The notes under the pieces are model-generated. The model made no database searches. It saw nothing but the letters and a program-made list of their open reading frames with translations, and had not been told where the DNA came from. Positions 34,445 to 46,400 of a stretch of 60,000 nt of DNA are shown here, in pieces. The DNA is from Mesostigma viride (taxonomy: Eukaryota > Streptophyta > Mesostigmatophyceae > Mesostigmatales > Mesostigmataceae), in assembly GCA_009746045.1 (NCBI GenBank), contig RPFO01000175.1:1896898-1956897 (forward strand). Direction: 5' to 3'. The translations under genes were made by a program, and so were the position numbers. Position 1 is the first letter of the stretch. Every line of letters begins with the position of its first letter.

Positions 34445-35270
34445 CAATTCTTTCAGATTTCATGCTAATTCAAGCTGGATTCTTGCAAGCACCATTTAGA
34501 CCATAAAACTAGACCGCCTACAAAAATTGGGCTCATTCTGAGCTCAAATGGTGACATGTGACAGTGTAAATATGCAGCTTTTCGTCATTTGCACCGGTTT
34601 CTTACATGAAACAAATAGGAATCATGACCAAATGAACTCATATCGAGCTGCCAGGATTCTTGCAAGCAACATTTAAACCATAATACTACACCACCTACAA
34701 AAATTGGGCTCATTATGAGCTCAAATGGTGACATGTGACAGTATAAATATGCAGTTTTACGCCATTTTCATCGTTTTCTTACACGAAATAAATAGGAATC
34801 ATGACCAAATGAGCTCATATCGAGCTGGATTCTTGCAAGCTACATTTAAACCATAATACTAGACCACCTACAAAAATTGGGCTCATTATGAGCTCAAATG
34901 GTGACATGTGACAGTATAAATATGCAACCTTTTGTCATTTGCACCGGTTTCTTACATGAAACAAATAGGAATCATGAACCAATGAACTCATATCCAGCTG
35001 GATTCTTGCAAGCTACATTTAAACCATAATACTACACCACCTACAAAAATTGGGCTCATTATGAGCTCAAATGGTGACATGTGACAGTATGAATATGCAG
35101 TTTTACGCCATTTGCACCGGTTTCTTACATGAAACAAATAGGAATCATGACCAAATGAACTCATATCAAGCTGGATTCTTGCAAGCAACATTTAAACCAT
35201 AATACTAGACCACCTACAAAAATTGGGCTCATTCGATCTGAGCTCAAATGGTGACATGTGACAGTATATG
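34445..35270 (+). repeat. Element C left subterminal repeat, about five copies of about 150 bp
   Basis: Units contain GCTGGATTCTTGCAAGCA, CCTACAAAAATTGGGCTCAT and GAGCTCAAATGGTGACATGT in order. Confidence 0.9.
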
Positions 35271-35273
35271 AAA

Positions 35274-35476
35274 AGAGACAACAAACGTGGACTGAAGCAT
35301 TGGCACGCTGAGCCCCGTGCATGTCTGAGACCAGTTGTCTGAAAAGAGACAACAAACGTGGCAGCATGGCACGCCGAGCCCCGTGCATGTCTGAGACCAG
35401 TTGTCTGAAAAGAGACAACAAACGTGGAAGCATGGCACGCCGAGCCCCGTGCATGTCTGAGACCAGTTGTCTGAAC
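35274..35476 (+). repeat. About 62-bp tandem repeat, three copies
   Basis: Units contain AAAAGAGACAACAAACGTGG and GCCCCGTGCATGTCTGAGAC. Confidence 0.9.
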
Positions 35477-35866
35477 TGAAACGTAAAAAGCGCGGATCCG
35501 CGTAAGGCGCGATGTCTACTGGCTCAGGACAGTATATATATAAGTAACATTTAAACTCAGCCCAGTTTTGACGTCATTTCCAACTGAACAAATTATTAAT
35601 TAAATAATTCATTGATAAAACACGCGCTCCTATTGGGGAGTCGCAGAGCACAATAATACATGTTAAAGTGCTTTTCATCCCTGTATGTTGCACGCTGGGA
35701 TCTAAAACTGAAAAATTTAAACTCACATCAATAAGGCTAGTCTGAGTCTGAGTCATCAATTATGTGGGGAGGGCGGCGCTTGTGGCGCGGGGTCGCCTTC
35801 GCTTGCTTGCTAGCCGTGCCCCGGTGTGCGACCTGCTTCGATCCGAACGCACTCTACTATCTCCGC

Positions 35867-36157
35867 CTAACCTCGCGCAGTCGAGTCGGGTGGCAGATTG
35901 GGTAACTCTACACCTGGGCATGCGCAAAGCGCAGCTCGCACCTCATCTAACCCTACTATTTCATCGTCCCCGTCTGTGTAGAGCACATGGACCATGTTGT
36001 GCTCCTTATTAAACGCCGTCACATGGGCATGATACCGCTTCTCCCCTGAGTTTGGGCCTGAAAATATCTTGCATACCGGGGTCCCCACCAACCATTCCGG
36101 CTCGTGCACGTCCATGACATGCGATTTGAAAAGTGCCATCGCCGTCTTCTCCGCCAT
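35867..36157 (-). CDS. Tudor-like domain protein, 96 residues
   Basis: ATG at 36157, TAG at 35867-35869. Residues about 22-75 read EWLVGTPVCKIFSG ... KRYHAHVTAFNKEHNMVHVL ... YTDGDDEIVGLDEV. This is the plant/algal Tudor-like signature: entry VG--V-K-F, H/G-V-x-F/Y, then V-Y-DGD-E-L--E. Such domains bind methylated lysine or arginine in chromatin proteins. The protein is short and has no other domain, so it may act as an accessory reader, or further exons lie upstream. Divergent from the PHD gene across the 109-bp array, inside element C. Family signature clear; function inferred. Confidence 0.6.
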   Translation of the reverse strand: MAEKTAMALFKSHVMDVHEPEWLVGTPVCKIFSGPNSGEKRYHAHVTAFNKEHNMVHVLYTDGDDEIVGLDEVRAALCACPGVELPNLPPDSTARG

Positions 36158-36209
36158 CGCTGATTCCGTTTTCTGTGCTTATTCCGTTTTCCCACCCCTC
36201 ATGTTTCGC

Positions 36210-37090
36210 GCACATACGAAAAGGACTTGAATTTCCTTGCTAACAGGTCGGTCTCGGCAATTCATCTTGCATTCACTGGAATTCATTCATCGAAGCCCCG
36301 AGACTGCCCGTCCAGTCTGAACATACGAAAAGGACTTGAATTTCCTTGCTAACAACAGGTCGGTCTCGGCAATTCATCTTGCATTCACTGGAATTCACTC
36401 ATCGAAGCCCCGAGACTGCCCGTCCAGTCTGAACATACGAAAAGGACTTGAATTTCCTTGCTAACAACAGGTCGGTCTCGGCAATTCATCTTGCATTCAC
36501 TGGAATTCACTCATCGAAGCCCCGAGACTGCCCGTCCAGTCTGAACATACGAAAAGGACTTGAATTTCCTTGCTAACAGGTCGGTCTCGGCAATTCATCT
36601 TGCATTCACTGGAATTCACTCATCGAAGCCCCGAGACTGCCCGTCCAGTCTGAACATACGAAAAGGACTTGAATTTCCTTGCTAACAGGTCGGTCTCGGC
36701 AATTCATCTTGCATTCACTGGAATTCACTCATCGAAGCCCCGAGACTGCCCGTCCAGTCTGAACATACGAAAAGGACTTGAATTTCCTTGCTAACAGGTC
36801 GGTCTCGGCAATTCATCTTGCATTCACTGGAATTCACTCATCGAAGCCCCGAGACTGCCCGTCCAGTCTGAACATACGAAAAGGACGAATTTCCTTGCTA
36901 ACAGGTCGGTCTCGGCAATTCATCTTGCATTCACTGGAATTCACTCATCGAAGCCCCGAGACTGCCCGTCCAGTCTGAACATACGAAAAGGACGAATTTC
37001 CTTGCTAACAGGTCGGTCTCGGCAATTCATCTTGCATTCACTGGAATTCATTCATCGAAGACCCGAGACTGCCCGTCCAGTCTGAACTTC
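36210..37090 (+). repeat. 109-bp tandem array, eight copies, between divergent genes
   Basis: Units start ACATACGAAAAGGACTTGAA and include GGTCGGTCTCGGCAATTCAT and CGAGACTGCCCGTCCAGTCT. Spacing is 107-113 bp through small indels (AACAACAGG/AACAGG; loss of CTTG in the last copies). Confidence 0.95.
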
Positions 37091-37327
37091 ATACTACCGT
37101 TGTACGAAATTCAGACTGCACGAACCTCGAGGATTGTCAATGAATGCCCATGATTTTTGAATGAACAAAGCACACTGACCGCCGTGTTTGCGCGCGCGCG
37201 GGTGGAGGTGCGTGCACTAGTCTGCCAAGAAAACACTGCAGGGCATGCGCGCACGAACACAACGAGAACGTGCCAGCCTATGACGTCGTCGACGATGAAG
37301 TTCGTCGTCCGCTAAATTGTAGGGGAT

Positions 37328-39896
37328 ATGGCGGAGTATCTGAGTGAAACAGAGAGGCTGCGGGCAGAACGACTGTGTTATGGACAAACTGCGGGTGTTT
37401 GCCTCTTAGGCCATGCCGATGGGGCAGACAACAACTGTCGGGGCCGAAATGGTGAAAGCTGCAACCTATTTGCTCACGCCATCTGCGTCAAGGCAATTGA
37501 CGGGAATAAAAATGGGGAGGAGTGGTGGTGCCCAGGATGCCGTGACCCCGGTGGCGTGAAAGTTGCCAATCTCCAAGCTTCGGGTTCGAACGGTCATCAT
37601 GAGCTCGGCACTCCCCCCCGGCCCTGGGGTCCGCTGCTAACAAGTTCATTCCGAAAACCGACGACGACCGTAAGATGTTGCTGGAGGATTCCGGATGCAA
37701 GGAGGTGGAGGATTGGGAGAAAGGACATCCAAAGGCTCCCGGCAGGAAGCTAGTGTTTCCGGGTGCCGACGCCCATGCCGACGCGGAATCAGATGCCAGC
37801 AAGGAGGTGCCGTCAACTGATGCCAGCAAGGAGGCGCCGTCAACTTATGCCAGCAAGGGCGTGCTTTCAACTGATGCCAGCAAGGGCGTGCTTTCAACTG
37901 ATGCCAGCAAGGGCGTGCCATCGAGTGGTGACAAGTCGAGCGCGGGTGTCATGGTCGATGATGACTTACCGGACTCCCTGCCCCCACCCCCCGACTCCCC
38001 GCCTCCCCCCACCTGCGAAGCATCACATGCAGACGACGCCCAGCCCAGGGGCGGCCACCCAGCAGCTGCCATGCCCAGCGCTAGCAGTGCAGCACGGCGT
38101 GCCAGCTTTGATGCTGCAAATCTCAAGTCGGGGGACCAGCTTTCCTTGGAAGCTCCAGCGTTTCTGTCGTGGCCTCCCTCCCCTGATGGTGTCCCCTCCC
38201 CTGGCGATGTCCGTGTAGGACAATTGATTCGCGTCGCCATCTCTCATAAAGAGCTCGGCAAACCCCTCTTCCCCAAGGTAATTCTTGGTTTTCATGTGTA
38301 TTCCGGAGGGGCGGGGATCTTCCTGGCAAACACGCCATACGCAAGAAAGGACCTTATAGAGGGGGCTGTCAAGAGCGGGGTGGTCAAGCTGACGCCTGAT
38401 CCCCCAGCATATTACGTGACCTGGGCTCAACAATCCCATGCCCTCCGGCCCGTCTTGATACAGGATGGCGTTGTCGCCAGGGTTGGCAACCTGACCGTCC
38501 TGCGCGACCGGCTAGATGCTGTGTGCGAATACCTGCCAAGCGCAGGTCTGGCGGCGCTTCGGGCCATCTCTGGTGGCTTGATCTACACTGGCAAAGGCGC
38601 TGAGGCAGTCAAGTTTGACTTGGTAAAGGACATGCCAAACCGCAAGACACCTGTCACTTCCTATCAACCTCGCGCTAACAAGAGTGTGCCAGAGCCGCAG
38701 CTGCAGGTTGCCCCCACACGCTCTTCCAAGCGTGTGAAGGCGGACAGCCAGCCCAAGGCAGAGCCCAAGTGCGGTGATCAAGCAGTCAAGCCGAGCAGCG
38801 AAGCCAGGGCGAGTGGCAGGAGCAGCAAGAGGCCTCCCTCGGTATATGTACGCGAGGACGAGTCGGATGAAGAACCTGACATGCAGCTGGCACCCCGCGA
38901 TGGGCAAGTAGCGAAGTTGCGCCGCACTCTCGCGGAGCAGCACAAGCAGCACAACGCGGAGCTTCAGCAGCTGCAACGCCAGATGCTGGAAAGTCAGAAG
39001 CAGTGGCAACTGCTGCTCCACCAGCAGCAGCAGCAGCCGCAGCAGCAGCAGCAGCCGCCGCCGCCACCGCCGCCGCCACAGCAGCAGCAGCAGCAGCAGT
39101 CGCAGCAGCAGCAGCCACCGCCGCAGCAGCATCTGCTGCAGCCGCCGCCGCAGCAGCAGCAGCAACTGCTGCAGCAGCTGCTGCAGCTATTGCAGCAGGA
39201 GCCGCCGCAGCAGCAGCAGAAGCCCGTGCTGCAGCCGCCGCCGCCGCCGCCGCCGCAGCAGCAGCAACTGCTGCAGCAGCTGCTGCAGCTGTTGCAGCAG
39301 CAGCAGCCGCAGCAACAGCCGCAACAGCTGGTGCTGCTGCAGCTGCAGCAGCTGCTGCAGCAACAGCAACACTACCGCCTCCCACTCCCTGCCGCTACAA
39401 TGACTCCACGAGTAATTGACGGGGACGCCGAACTAGCGCCCATGGCTCAAGTGCAGCAAATGCTGGCTCAGATGCAACTTCCCATGCAGGTATGTCCTTT
39501 CCTATTTTGGAAACATAATATTCCTTTGTGAATAGATTCATGTTGGAGCAGTATATAGGATATGTTTGTTTGGTTTGTTGGAGGATTTTTCCTCCGTACC
39601 GTGCCCTAAGGCATGCTAACCTTGATGTGCTTGGTGTTGTACAGGTGGGCGGACGCCGGCTCCCATCCGTTGATCCCTTATCTGGCACGGTCTCTGTGGC
39701 GGTTGCTGCACTCAATTCAATTGCGACACTGGCCGCGTCTGGGAACACGACGCCTATGCCACGATGGCGTCCGGGGACCACGTGGGTGCCGTCATCCCTG
39801 TCATCTTTCCCCAACTATGGTGCCGGCCGCCCGTCGCAGCAGTGGCCAAGCTTCTCCAATGACTGGACCATTAGCAATGACTGGTTTACTAGTTAA
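37328..39896 (+). CDS. PHD-finger, polyQ/polyP protein of element C (two exons, one frame break)
   Basis: ATG at 37328. Residues 17-72 form a PHD-like zinc finger: VCLLG, DNNC, ESCNLFAHAIC and WWCPGC give the Cys4-His-Cys3 order; PHD fingers read histone tails. The frame then breaks at seven C (37613-37619); one more C joins GHHELGTPP to SAANKFIPKTDDDRKM. The body has five DASK-V-STx repeats, a proline-rich part, an unrecognised folded region (GQLIRVAISHKELGKPLFPK to LTVLRDRLDAVCEYLPSAG), a basic/acidic linker, a coiled coil and a long Gln/Pro tract (about 39020-39375). Exon 1 ends at 39489 (CAG|GTATGT); exon 2 runs 39645-39896 after TTGTACAG, in phase 0. Total about 800 residues. Confidence 0.65.
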
Positions 39897-40391
39897 GCTT
39901 TGACTAAATGAAACTGAAGTATTATTAAGTGAGACAGCTGTGATGTGCTTACATAAGCTGATGTCTTAGTACATACTTATTGTATATTCATGATGGACTG
40001 TTAAGAAAGAGGTGCATGTCAGAACTGTCAGCCCAGAGCTGTGCCATGCCAATGACACCCGTAGATCCTAGCTAGTCCTTGGATGATGCCTTACCATTTG
40101 AGCTCAGAATGAGCCCAATTTTTGTAGGTGGTCCAGTTTCATGGTCTAAATGTTGCTTGCAAGAATCCAGCTTGATATGAGTTCATTTGATCATGATTCC
40201 TAATTGTTTTTTGAAGAATACATGTGAAAATGGCGAAAAGCTGCATATTCATACTAGCACATGTCACCATTTGAGCTCAGAATGAGCCCAATTTGTTTAG
40301 GTGGTCTAATTTCATGGTCCTCATGGTGAATGACACCTACTTCATTGACAAATACAAGCATTCAATAACATTTGGAAAAATTGAGTAAAAT
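39897..40391. repeat. Element C right side with inverted subterminal repeats
   Basis: 40095-40330 holds two copies, inverted, of the left subterminal unit (ACCATTTGAGCTCAGAATGA, CTTGCAAGAATCCAGC). Confidence 0.8.
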
Positions 40392-41030
40392 TTGTGAAAT
40401 TGAGCGACCACTTGTGAATCCCCTCGAAGTACGCGTGCAGATGCTGAATGCTGCGCAAGACATTCCGGATACTAAATTTGACAGAATTTTTCGGAAGTAC
40501 AACGAGAACACCAAGACGTATACATTCCCTCCAAAGCAACGTAGCCAAGCCCTTATCGACGAAGACAGCCCGTTTGGGAAGCTCGTCGTGGGATTGGCGG
40601 TCAAGATCCTGCATGCTGCGCTGGACATGTCCTACGTGCCTAAGCCACGTGAGTTGCTGGTGCTCCGAAGCCTGGCTAACTGCAAAGAACAAGGGCCCCA
40701 TTCCGATCTTACACGTGAAGTTTTGGCATGGGAGGTATACTTCCCAGTAAGTTGCATCATCGCTGTACAACCCGACACACGTTGGGTTTCGTACGACAAT
40801 AGTATCCGCCATTATAGGAAGAGGGACATCTCCAAGAGGGGGGAGGGAAAAACTGAGGTGATGCTCAATCCTGGTGATGTTGTCTTATGGCATGGAGCAC
40901 ATGTGCATGCTGGTGCCGCGTACCAGGCCTGGAAAATCGCCGCATTTTTTTCAAGGGCATCAGCACGGCAAGGCGACTGGGCAACCAGGGTCTCGCAGAT
41001 AGCGTTTGCCCAGTGATTGTGTAAGTAGTC

Positions 41031-42328
41031 CACCACCCACCCACCCACCCACCATCCATCCATCCATCCACATCCATCCATCCCACCCACCCACCCACCC
41101 ACCCACCCAACCACCCGCCCGCCCACCCACCCACCCACCCACCCACCCACCCACCCACCCACCCACCCACCCACCCACCCACCCACCCACCCACCCACCC
41201 ACCCACCCACCCACCCACCCACCCACCCACCCACCCACCCACCCACCCACCCACCAACCCACCCACCCACCCACCCTCCCTCCCTCCCTCCCTCCCTCCC
41301 TCCCTCCCTCCCTCCCTCCCTCCCTCCCTCCCTCCCTCCCTCCCTCCCTCCTCCCTCCCTCCCTCCCTCCCTCCTCCCTCCCTCCTCCTCCCTCCCTCCC
41401 TCCAGCCTCCCTCCCTCCCTCCCTCCCTCCCTCCCTCCCTCCCTCCCTCCCTCCCTCCCTCCCTCCCTCCCTCCCTCCCTCCCTCCCTCCCTCCCTCCAT
41501 CCATCCATCCATCCATCCATCCATCCATCCATCCATCCATCCATCCATCCATCCATCCATCCATCCATCCATCCATCCATCCATCCATCCATCCATCCAT
41601 CCATCCATCCCTCCCTCCCTCCCTCCATCCATCCATCCATCCATCCATCCATCCATCCATCCATCCATCCATCCATCCATCCATCCATCCATCCATCCAT
41701 CCATCCATCCATCCATCCATCCATCCATCCATCCATCCATCCCTCCCTCCCTCCCTCCCTCCATCCATCCATCCATCCATCCATCCATCCATCCATCCAT
41801 CCATCCATCCATCCATCCATCCATCCATCCATCCATCCATCCATCCATCCATCCATCCATCCATCCATCCATCCATCCATCCATCCATCCATCCATCCAT
41901 CCATCCATCCATCCATCCATCCATCCATCCATCCATCCATCCATCCATCCATCCATCCATCCATCCATCCATCCATCCATCCATCCATCCATCCATCCAT
42001 CCATCCATCCATCCATCCATCCATCCATCCATCCATCCATCCATCCATCCATCCATCCATCCATCCATCCATCCATCCATCCATCCATCCATCCATCCAT
42101 CCATCCATCCATCCATCCATCCATCCATCCATCCATCCATCCATCCATCCATCCATCCATCCATCCATCCATCCATCCATCCATCCATCCATCCATCCAT
42201 CCATCCATCCATCCATCCATCCATCCATCCATCCATCCATCCATCCATCCATCCATCCATCCATCCATCCATCCATCCATCCATCCATCCATCCATCCAT
42301 CCATCCATCCATCCATCCATCCATCCAT
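41031..42328. repeat. CCCA, CCCT and CCAT microsatellite tract, 1.3 kb
   Basis: (CCCA)n to about 41275, (CCCT)n to about 41497, then (CCAT)n with two short CCCT islands (41607-41626 and 41740-41763). It starts 15 bp after the stop of the oxygenase-like gene. Open frames are artefacts. Confidence 0.95.
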
Positions 42329-42480
42329 GAAGCAGAAAGGGAGCACGAGTTTAACCTTGCATGAAGTAGCCTACATAGGATGTCTTAAACGCCATATGCC
42401 CCTTCTCATGGATATGTGCTCCATTGACTCCCAACGGAGTGATGTTCCTCATTAATTAATTAATTAATTAATTAATTAAT
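42329..42480 (-). repeat. Microsatellite-element flank and dispersed CTCCCAACGGAG copy 4
   Basis: Inverted AGCACGAGTTTAA (42342-42354) flanks the CCAT tract like the plus-strand copies at 18805 and 20588. Then, on the plus strand, CCATATGCCCCTTCTCATGG ... GACTCCCAACGGAGTGATGT and an ATTA run. Confidence 0.65.
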
Positions 42481-42823
42481 TAACCTATGAATATGACGCC
42501 CCACTTGTCTCGTTGCCTTAAAAAGCCTGGCCCCAGGTTCTGATCACTGCATGGTAAGATGATCATGCCCTCGCGTTAGGTAGGGCATCCACAAAAGGTC
42601 ATATCAATTGCTGAATCTCGTGCACCCATTGGCGAGCCACAGATCAGGAGCCCTCGGAGTGATGGAAAGAAACCTTAACCAAGTTATGTAATATTTGATA
42701 TCCAGGTGTATCATGCAGTGTACATGGAGCATAGTTGTCTGATTTCAATTGCAAAGTCTCAGAAAATTTACTAATGGGTCGTTCCCTTACCACGTATATG
42801 AATACAGAAAAACATTTAAATAG
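42481..42823. other. Non-coding stretch
   Basis: No supported gene. Confidence 0.4.
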
Positions 42824-43376
42824 GATGTCCCCAAAACTGGGCACACGCAAACTGGGCACGAGCATGACGAATGGGATGCTCACAACCTCAGCCCCATGGC
42901 CAACAATATAAATACAATGTCCCCAAAACTGGGCACACGCAAACTGGGCACGAGCATGACGAATGGGATGCTCACAACCTCAGCCCCATGGCCAACAATA
43001 TAAATACAATGTCCCCAAAACTGGGCACACGCAAACTGGGCACGAGCATGACGAATGGGATGCTCACAACCTCAGCCCCATGGCCAACAATATAAATACA
43101 ATGTCCCCAAAACTGGGCACACGCAAACTGGGCACGAGCATGACGAATGGGATGCTCACAACCTCAGCCCCATGGCCAACAATATAAATACAATGTCCCC
43201 AAAACTGGGCACACGCAAACTGGGCACGAGCATGACGAATGGGATGCTCACAACCTCAGCCCCATGGCCAACAATATAAATACAATGTCCCCAAAACTGG
43301 GCACACGCAAACTGGGCACGAGCATGACGAATGGGATGCTCACAACCTCAGCCCCATGGCCAATAATATAAATACA
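42824..43376 (+). repeat. 92-bp tandem repeat, six near-identical copies
   Basis: Units contain ATGTCCCCAAAACTGGGCAC and GACGAATGGGATGCTCACAA; exact 92-base period (ATGTCC at 42917, 43009, 43101, 43193, 43285). It ends about 55 bp 3' of the stop of the BAH gene. The 74-codon frames in it are artefacts of the period. Confidence 0.95.
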
Positions 43377-43433
43377 CTGGCCTCCCTACGTTACAAAATG
43401 CCGTGATTATCTGACACGCCCATCCTGTGCAGG

Positions 43434-46400
43434 TCATCGTTTCCCATGCTGGTCCGTCACGCCCCCCATGTGCAGGTCACGATAGTACGCTGGGCACGCC
43501 CAATCAAACGCATCGAGCACATAGTGGTTGTTCCCAAGGTGGTCGTGCTTCACCTGTAGGACTGGTTCTGATGTGGTGTCACCTACACGTGCCGCCACAT
43601 GCTTTACTTTGCATTTGGTTTCGTAACCACGCCGCCAGCACTGATGCAACAGTCGGACCTGTGACCCCAGGTAGGACAGAGGCTGTGGATACTTCCCCGT
43701 GGCTTTCCACTGCGAGGACAGTGTCATGTCTTTGGTGAACACAGGACAGTCCGTCCAAGTTTCGTCCATGTTGAACATGGGCTTGCCCTGAACGTCCTTT
43801 GCATCCCCTGACTCAAACCAAATCGGGACAAACCACATGCTCCCCATGGCCCCCTCAGCAGGCGTCAGCATGAAGATGGTGCCAACCTCAGCAAACCAAA
43901 ATTCAGCGTCCACATTGTCCGCCGCCTGGTATGCCAATGAGTCTGCCGTCGCCACTTGCCCTTCCGGGTATGCATCAGTGTGGAAGCACCTGACCTCCCC
44001 AGTCGTAATGGTCCTGGCACCGACTACTGCACTAGCATAAACCTTCACGCTGCCAGTTGCTTCATCCCAGGGTGGACAGCCCAGCGGGGCGAGAAGCTCG
44101 TCCACCGTCTGCTTGTCAGCGCCAATTTCGGCCAACGTAGGTGTTGACTTAGGGTTACGGCCGCAAGGCATGCCCCCCATGACCTGCACACACACAGCAC
44201 CACATGCAAAACACACAAGTGCCGTTGTTAGCCTGGGCATATGAACGGAAATGCTGGGTCGGCCCAGCACACCAAGGAATGCCCTAGCCCTAGCGCCAGC
44301 GCAGCCATAGCAACAGCGCCCATGCGTTTCCTCACCTGCTCGATGCGCCCCAACGCGCAGCGCTCGTGTATGACCGTTGGAAAAGTCGCCCCTTGCCGCA
44401 CCCACACCTCCCGCCCAGAAGGACCGCCACTCGCGCCACTACCAGTCGCGGACGCTTTGGGATACAGCTTGTTGAACATCCTGCTTTCCTGCAAGGTTTG
44501 CAGCACGCGTTCATCGAGCTGGGATGTCTCCTTAACCAGCATGGACTGCCACGCCAAGTAGCCCTGTAGTTTCTGCAGCAAGTAACGCCCCGGCTCCTTG
44601 CTGTGGCATTTGGCCATCGACTCCATGAGAGATTTCAGGAATAAGTGGTACCCCTCAAATTCATGCGGGCCCAAGGACCAGATACGACCCACATCGTCAG
44701 TCTGTGCCAAAGCATGGCGCGGTATGTGGACGTTATGGCTGGCGGCATTGTCTTGGCGTGCCATCCTCTTCTTCTTCTTCTCCGCGTTCTTCTTCTTCTT
44801 CTCCGCGTTTTTCTTCTTTTCGTCGCCATCCGCTGCCTCAGCCATTGCCCCAGGACCCTTTCCTGCAAGGCTGCCACGCGGCCACAAGGTGCCGAAACAC
44901 TCTTGAAAAGTGGCGTAGACGTTGTCCGCAGCCAAGTTGTAGATTGGAGACGTAACGGGACCAAGCATCATCTGCGCCCACTTGGCGAGGTGCATCACCA
45001 TCTTGCTGATCCGCCGGGCCTTCCTTTTCTCCTTATCATCTCCCTCATTCCGCCTCCTCAGCAGCAGCATGGGAAGTGCAAAAGGCATTTGGAACAGCAG
45101 GGTCAGCAGCTCCATTCCCTTGTAATGTGGATACAAGGTAAAAGCTTTCCCCTGCGGCAGCCGGCTCCCGACGCGCGTGGGGTGTGCGCTTACCCAAGCA
45201 TCCAACTCCGGGTGCTGGCGAGTGGGAATTCCATCCTCCTCGAGGTAGCGAGCCACCTGCTTACATAGACCCAACGTCAGATTGTGAAAGATATCCATCG
45301 GATACTGCCGGTAGCGGTCAAAGAATCGAAGATCCCGCCAAGGCCACAGCGGCTGATACATCACCCCGGTCTCCTTCGCCTTCTCTTTCCGTGCCGTGGC
45401 CGTCGCCATGCCCTCCATCTCCTCCAATATTTCCGCCGTTTGCTTCTCACTGCGCATGTACTCCGCCACGTCCACCGTCGCATCCGCCCAGTCGTCGTGG
45501 TGAACGTTGCAAAAGGGGCATCCCTGCAGTGGCGCACACACCCACAATGCGCCGCACACCAAGGTACGCAGAAATAAAAGAAGGCTGATGGTTACGGTGA
45601 TACCACACCAACACAGCTTCCCAATGAATCAAGGTCACATGGGCAGCACCCCGAACCAAGCTACGTGACAACATCACTCACTTTGTCGCCGGTGCAACCC
45701 TTGTGCCCCATCGCGCCGTTGCGGGCGGCCGAATCCATCACGTTCAGGTTCGCGACACGGATTTCCCAAAGCTCACTTGGCGTTTTGGGAAACTTCACAC
45801 GCATGGGCACGCCCTCTGCCATCGCATCCATGTCCTCCACAAGACACTCAAGGACTGCCTCTCGTGGCACATGTGTATCTCTCACGGTGATGGGGAAGAT
45901 CATGTCTCTTGACTTGTTGTCGGCGCGCTCGATGTTCAGAACAGTGAACAAATGCGCTTCCAGCGTCCCATGCCGATGGAGATACTCCTCAAATGAGTCA
46001 TCCCACAACGCCACTACCAAATATAGGATGGGTAGACCAGACTTAGAAGGGCGGTAACAGCGGAATTCGGCTTCCCATCTAGAGAATCTCAGCCTCTTGT
46101 ACCGAGGCTTGTCCGGGGACAGGTTGTACGACCTGCGCATGAAGAACACTCGCCCGCCCTCTCGGTCAGCCTCGGCAAATTTCCTCCACTTACGGACGCC
46201 AACCACGTCAATGTGACCCCCGTAGTTCAGTAAAGAGATCTCCTGCTCATGCTTCGTCCAGAAGACCTCACTGACACGATCGGCATCCCGCGGTACGGTC
46301 CCCCCGGACAATCCCTTGCGCGGTAGAAGAACCTGCAGGCATCATGACGGCGGGCAAATTATATAGCGTTGTCATCAATATACAATACTAGATCCATCCA

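Larger units (their letters stand above)
34392..40425 (+). mobile_element. Element C: 6-kb DNA transposon with 34-bp TIRs carrying Tudor and PHD genes
   Basis: GAGGGGATTCACAAGTGGTC and 14 further bases at 34392-34425 are the perfect reverse complement of 40392-40425. GAA flanks both ends (34389-34391 and 40426-40428). Removing the element with one GAA restores the host frame across the site. Subterminal repeats of about 130 bp are present at both ends in inverted sense. It encodes a Tudor-like protein (minus) and a PHD/polyQ protein (plus) around a tandem array. I see no known transposase; superfamily unassigned. A 3-bp duplication is compatible with CACTA or Harbinger classes, but the ends are neither CACTA nor typical Harbinger. 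Confidence 0.85.
29574..41016 (+). pseudogene. 2OG-Fe(II) oxygenase-like gene split by two transposons
   Basis: Three coding pieces, 29574-29764, 34160-34391 and 40429-41016, join into one frame of 336 codons plus TGA if element B (with one CA copy) and element C (with one GAA copy) are removed. The N-terminal 110 residues are basic and helical (EVAKACKAMKKMQAKIMK, later KKVPAKKKTPAALKAEEN). Then comes a start typical of oxygenase folds, ADIRERGYTVIRGIVSEE, followed by the metal-site motif GPHSD (H232, D234), a strand region EVLAWEVYFPVSC and [12 protein letters not shown] with candidate distal histidines (H296, H299, H301). Known 2OG oxygenases hydroxylate proteins, nucleic acids or small molecules using Fe(II) and 2-oxoglutarate; the substrate here is unknown. 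No frameshift or stop exists within the three pieces. It starts 780 bp from gene F, divergent, with the minisatellite between. Confidence 0.65.

Noticed and set aside
41031-42328. Large minus-strand frames rich in MDGW
   Set aside because: Artefact of (CCAT)n read on the complement.
42824-43376. Four identical 74-codon plus-strand frames
   Set aside because: They simply repeat with the 92-bp period and have no supporting signal.
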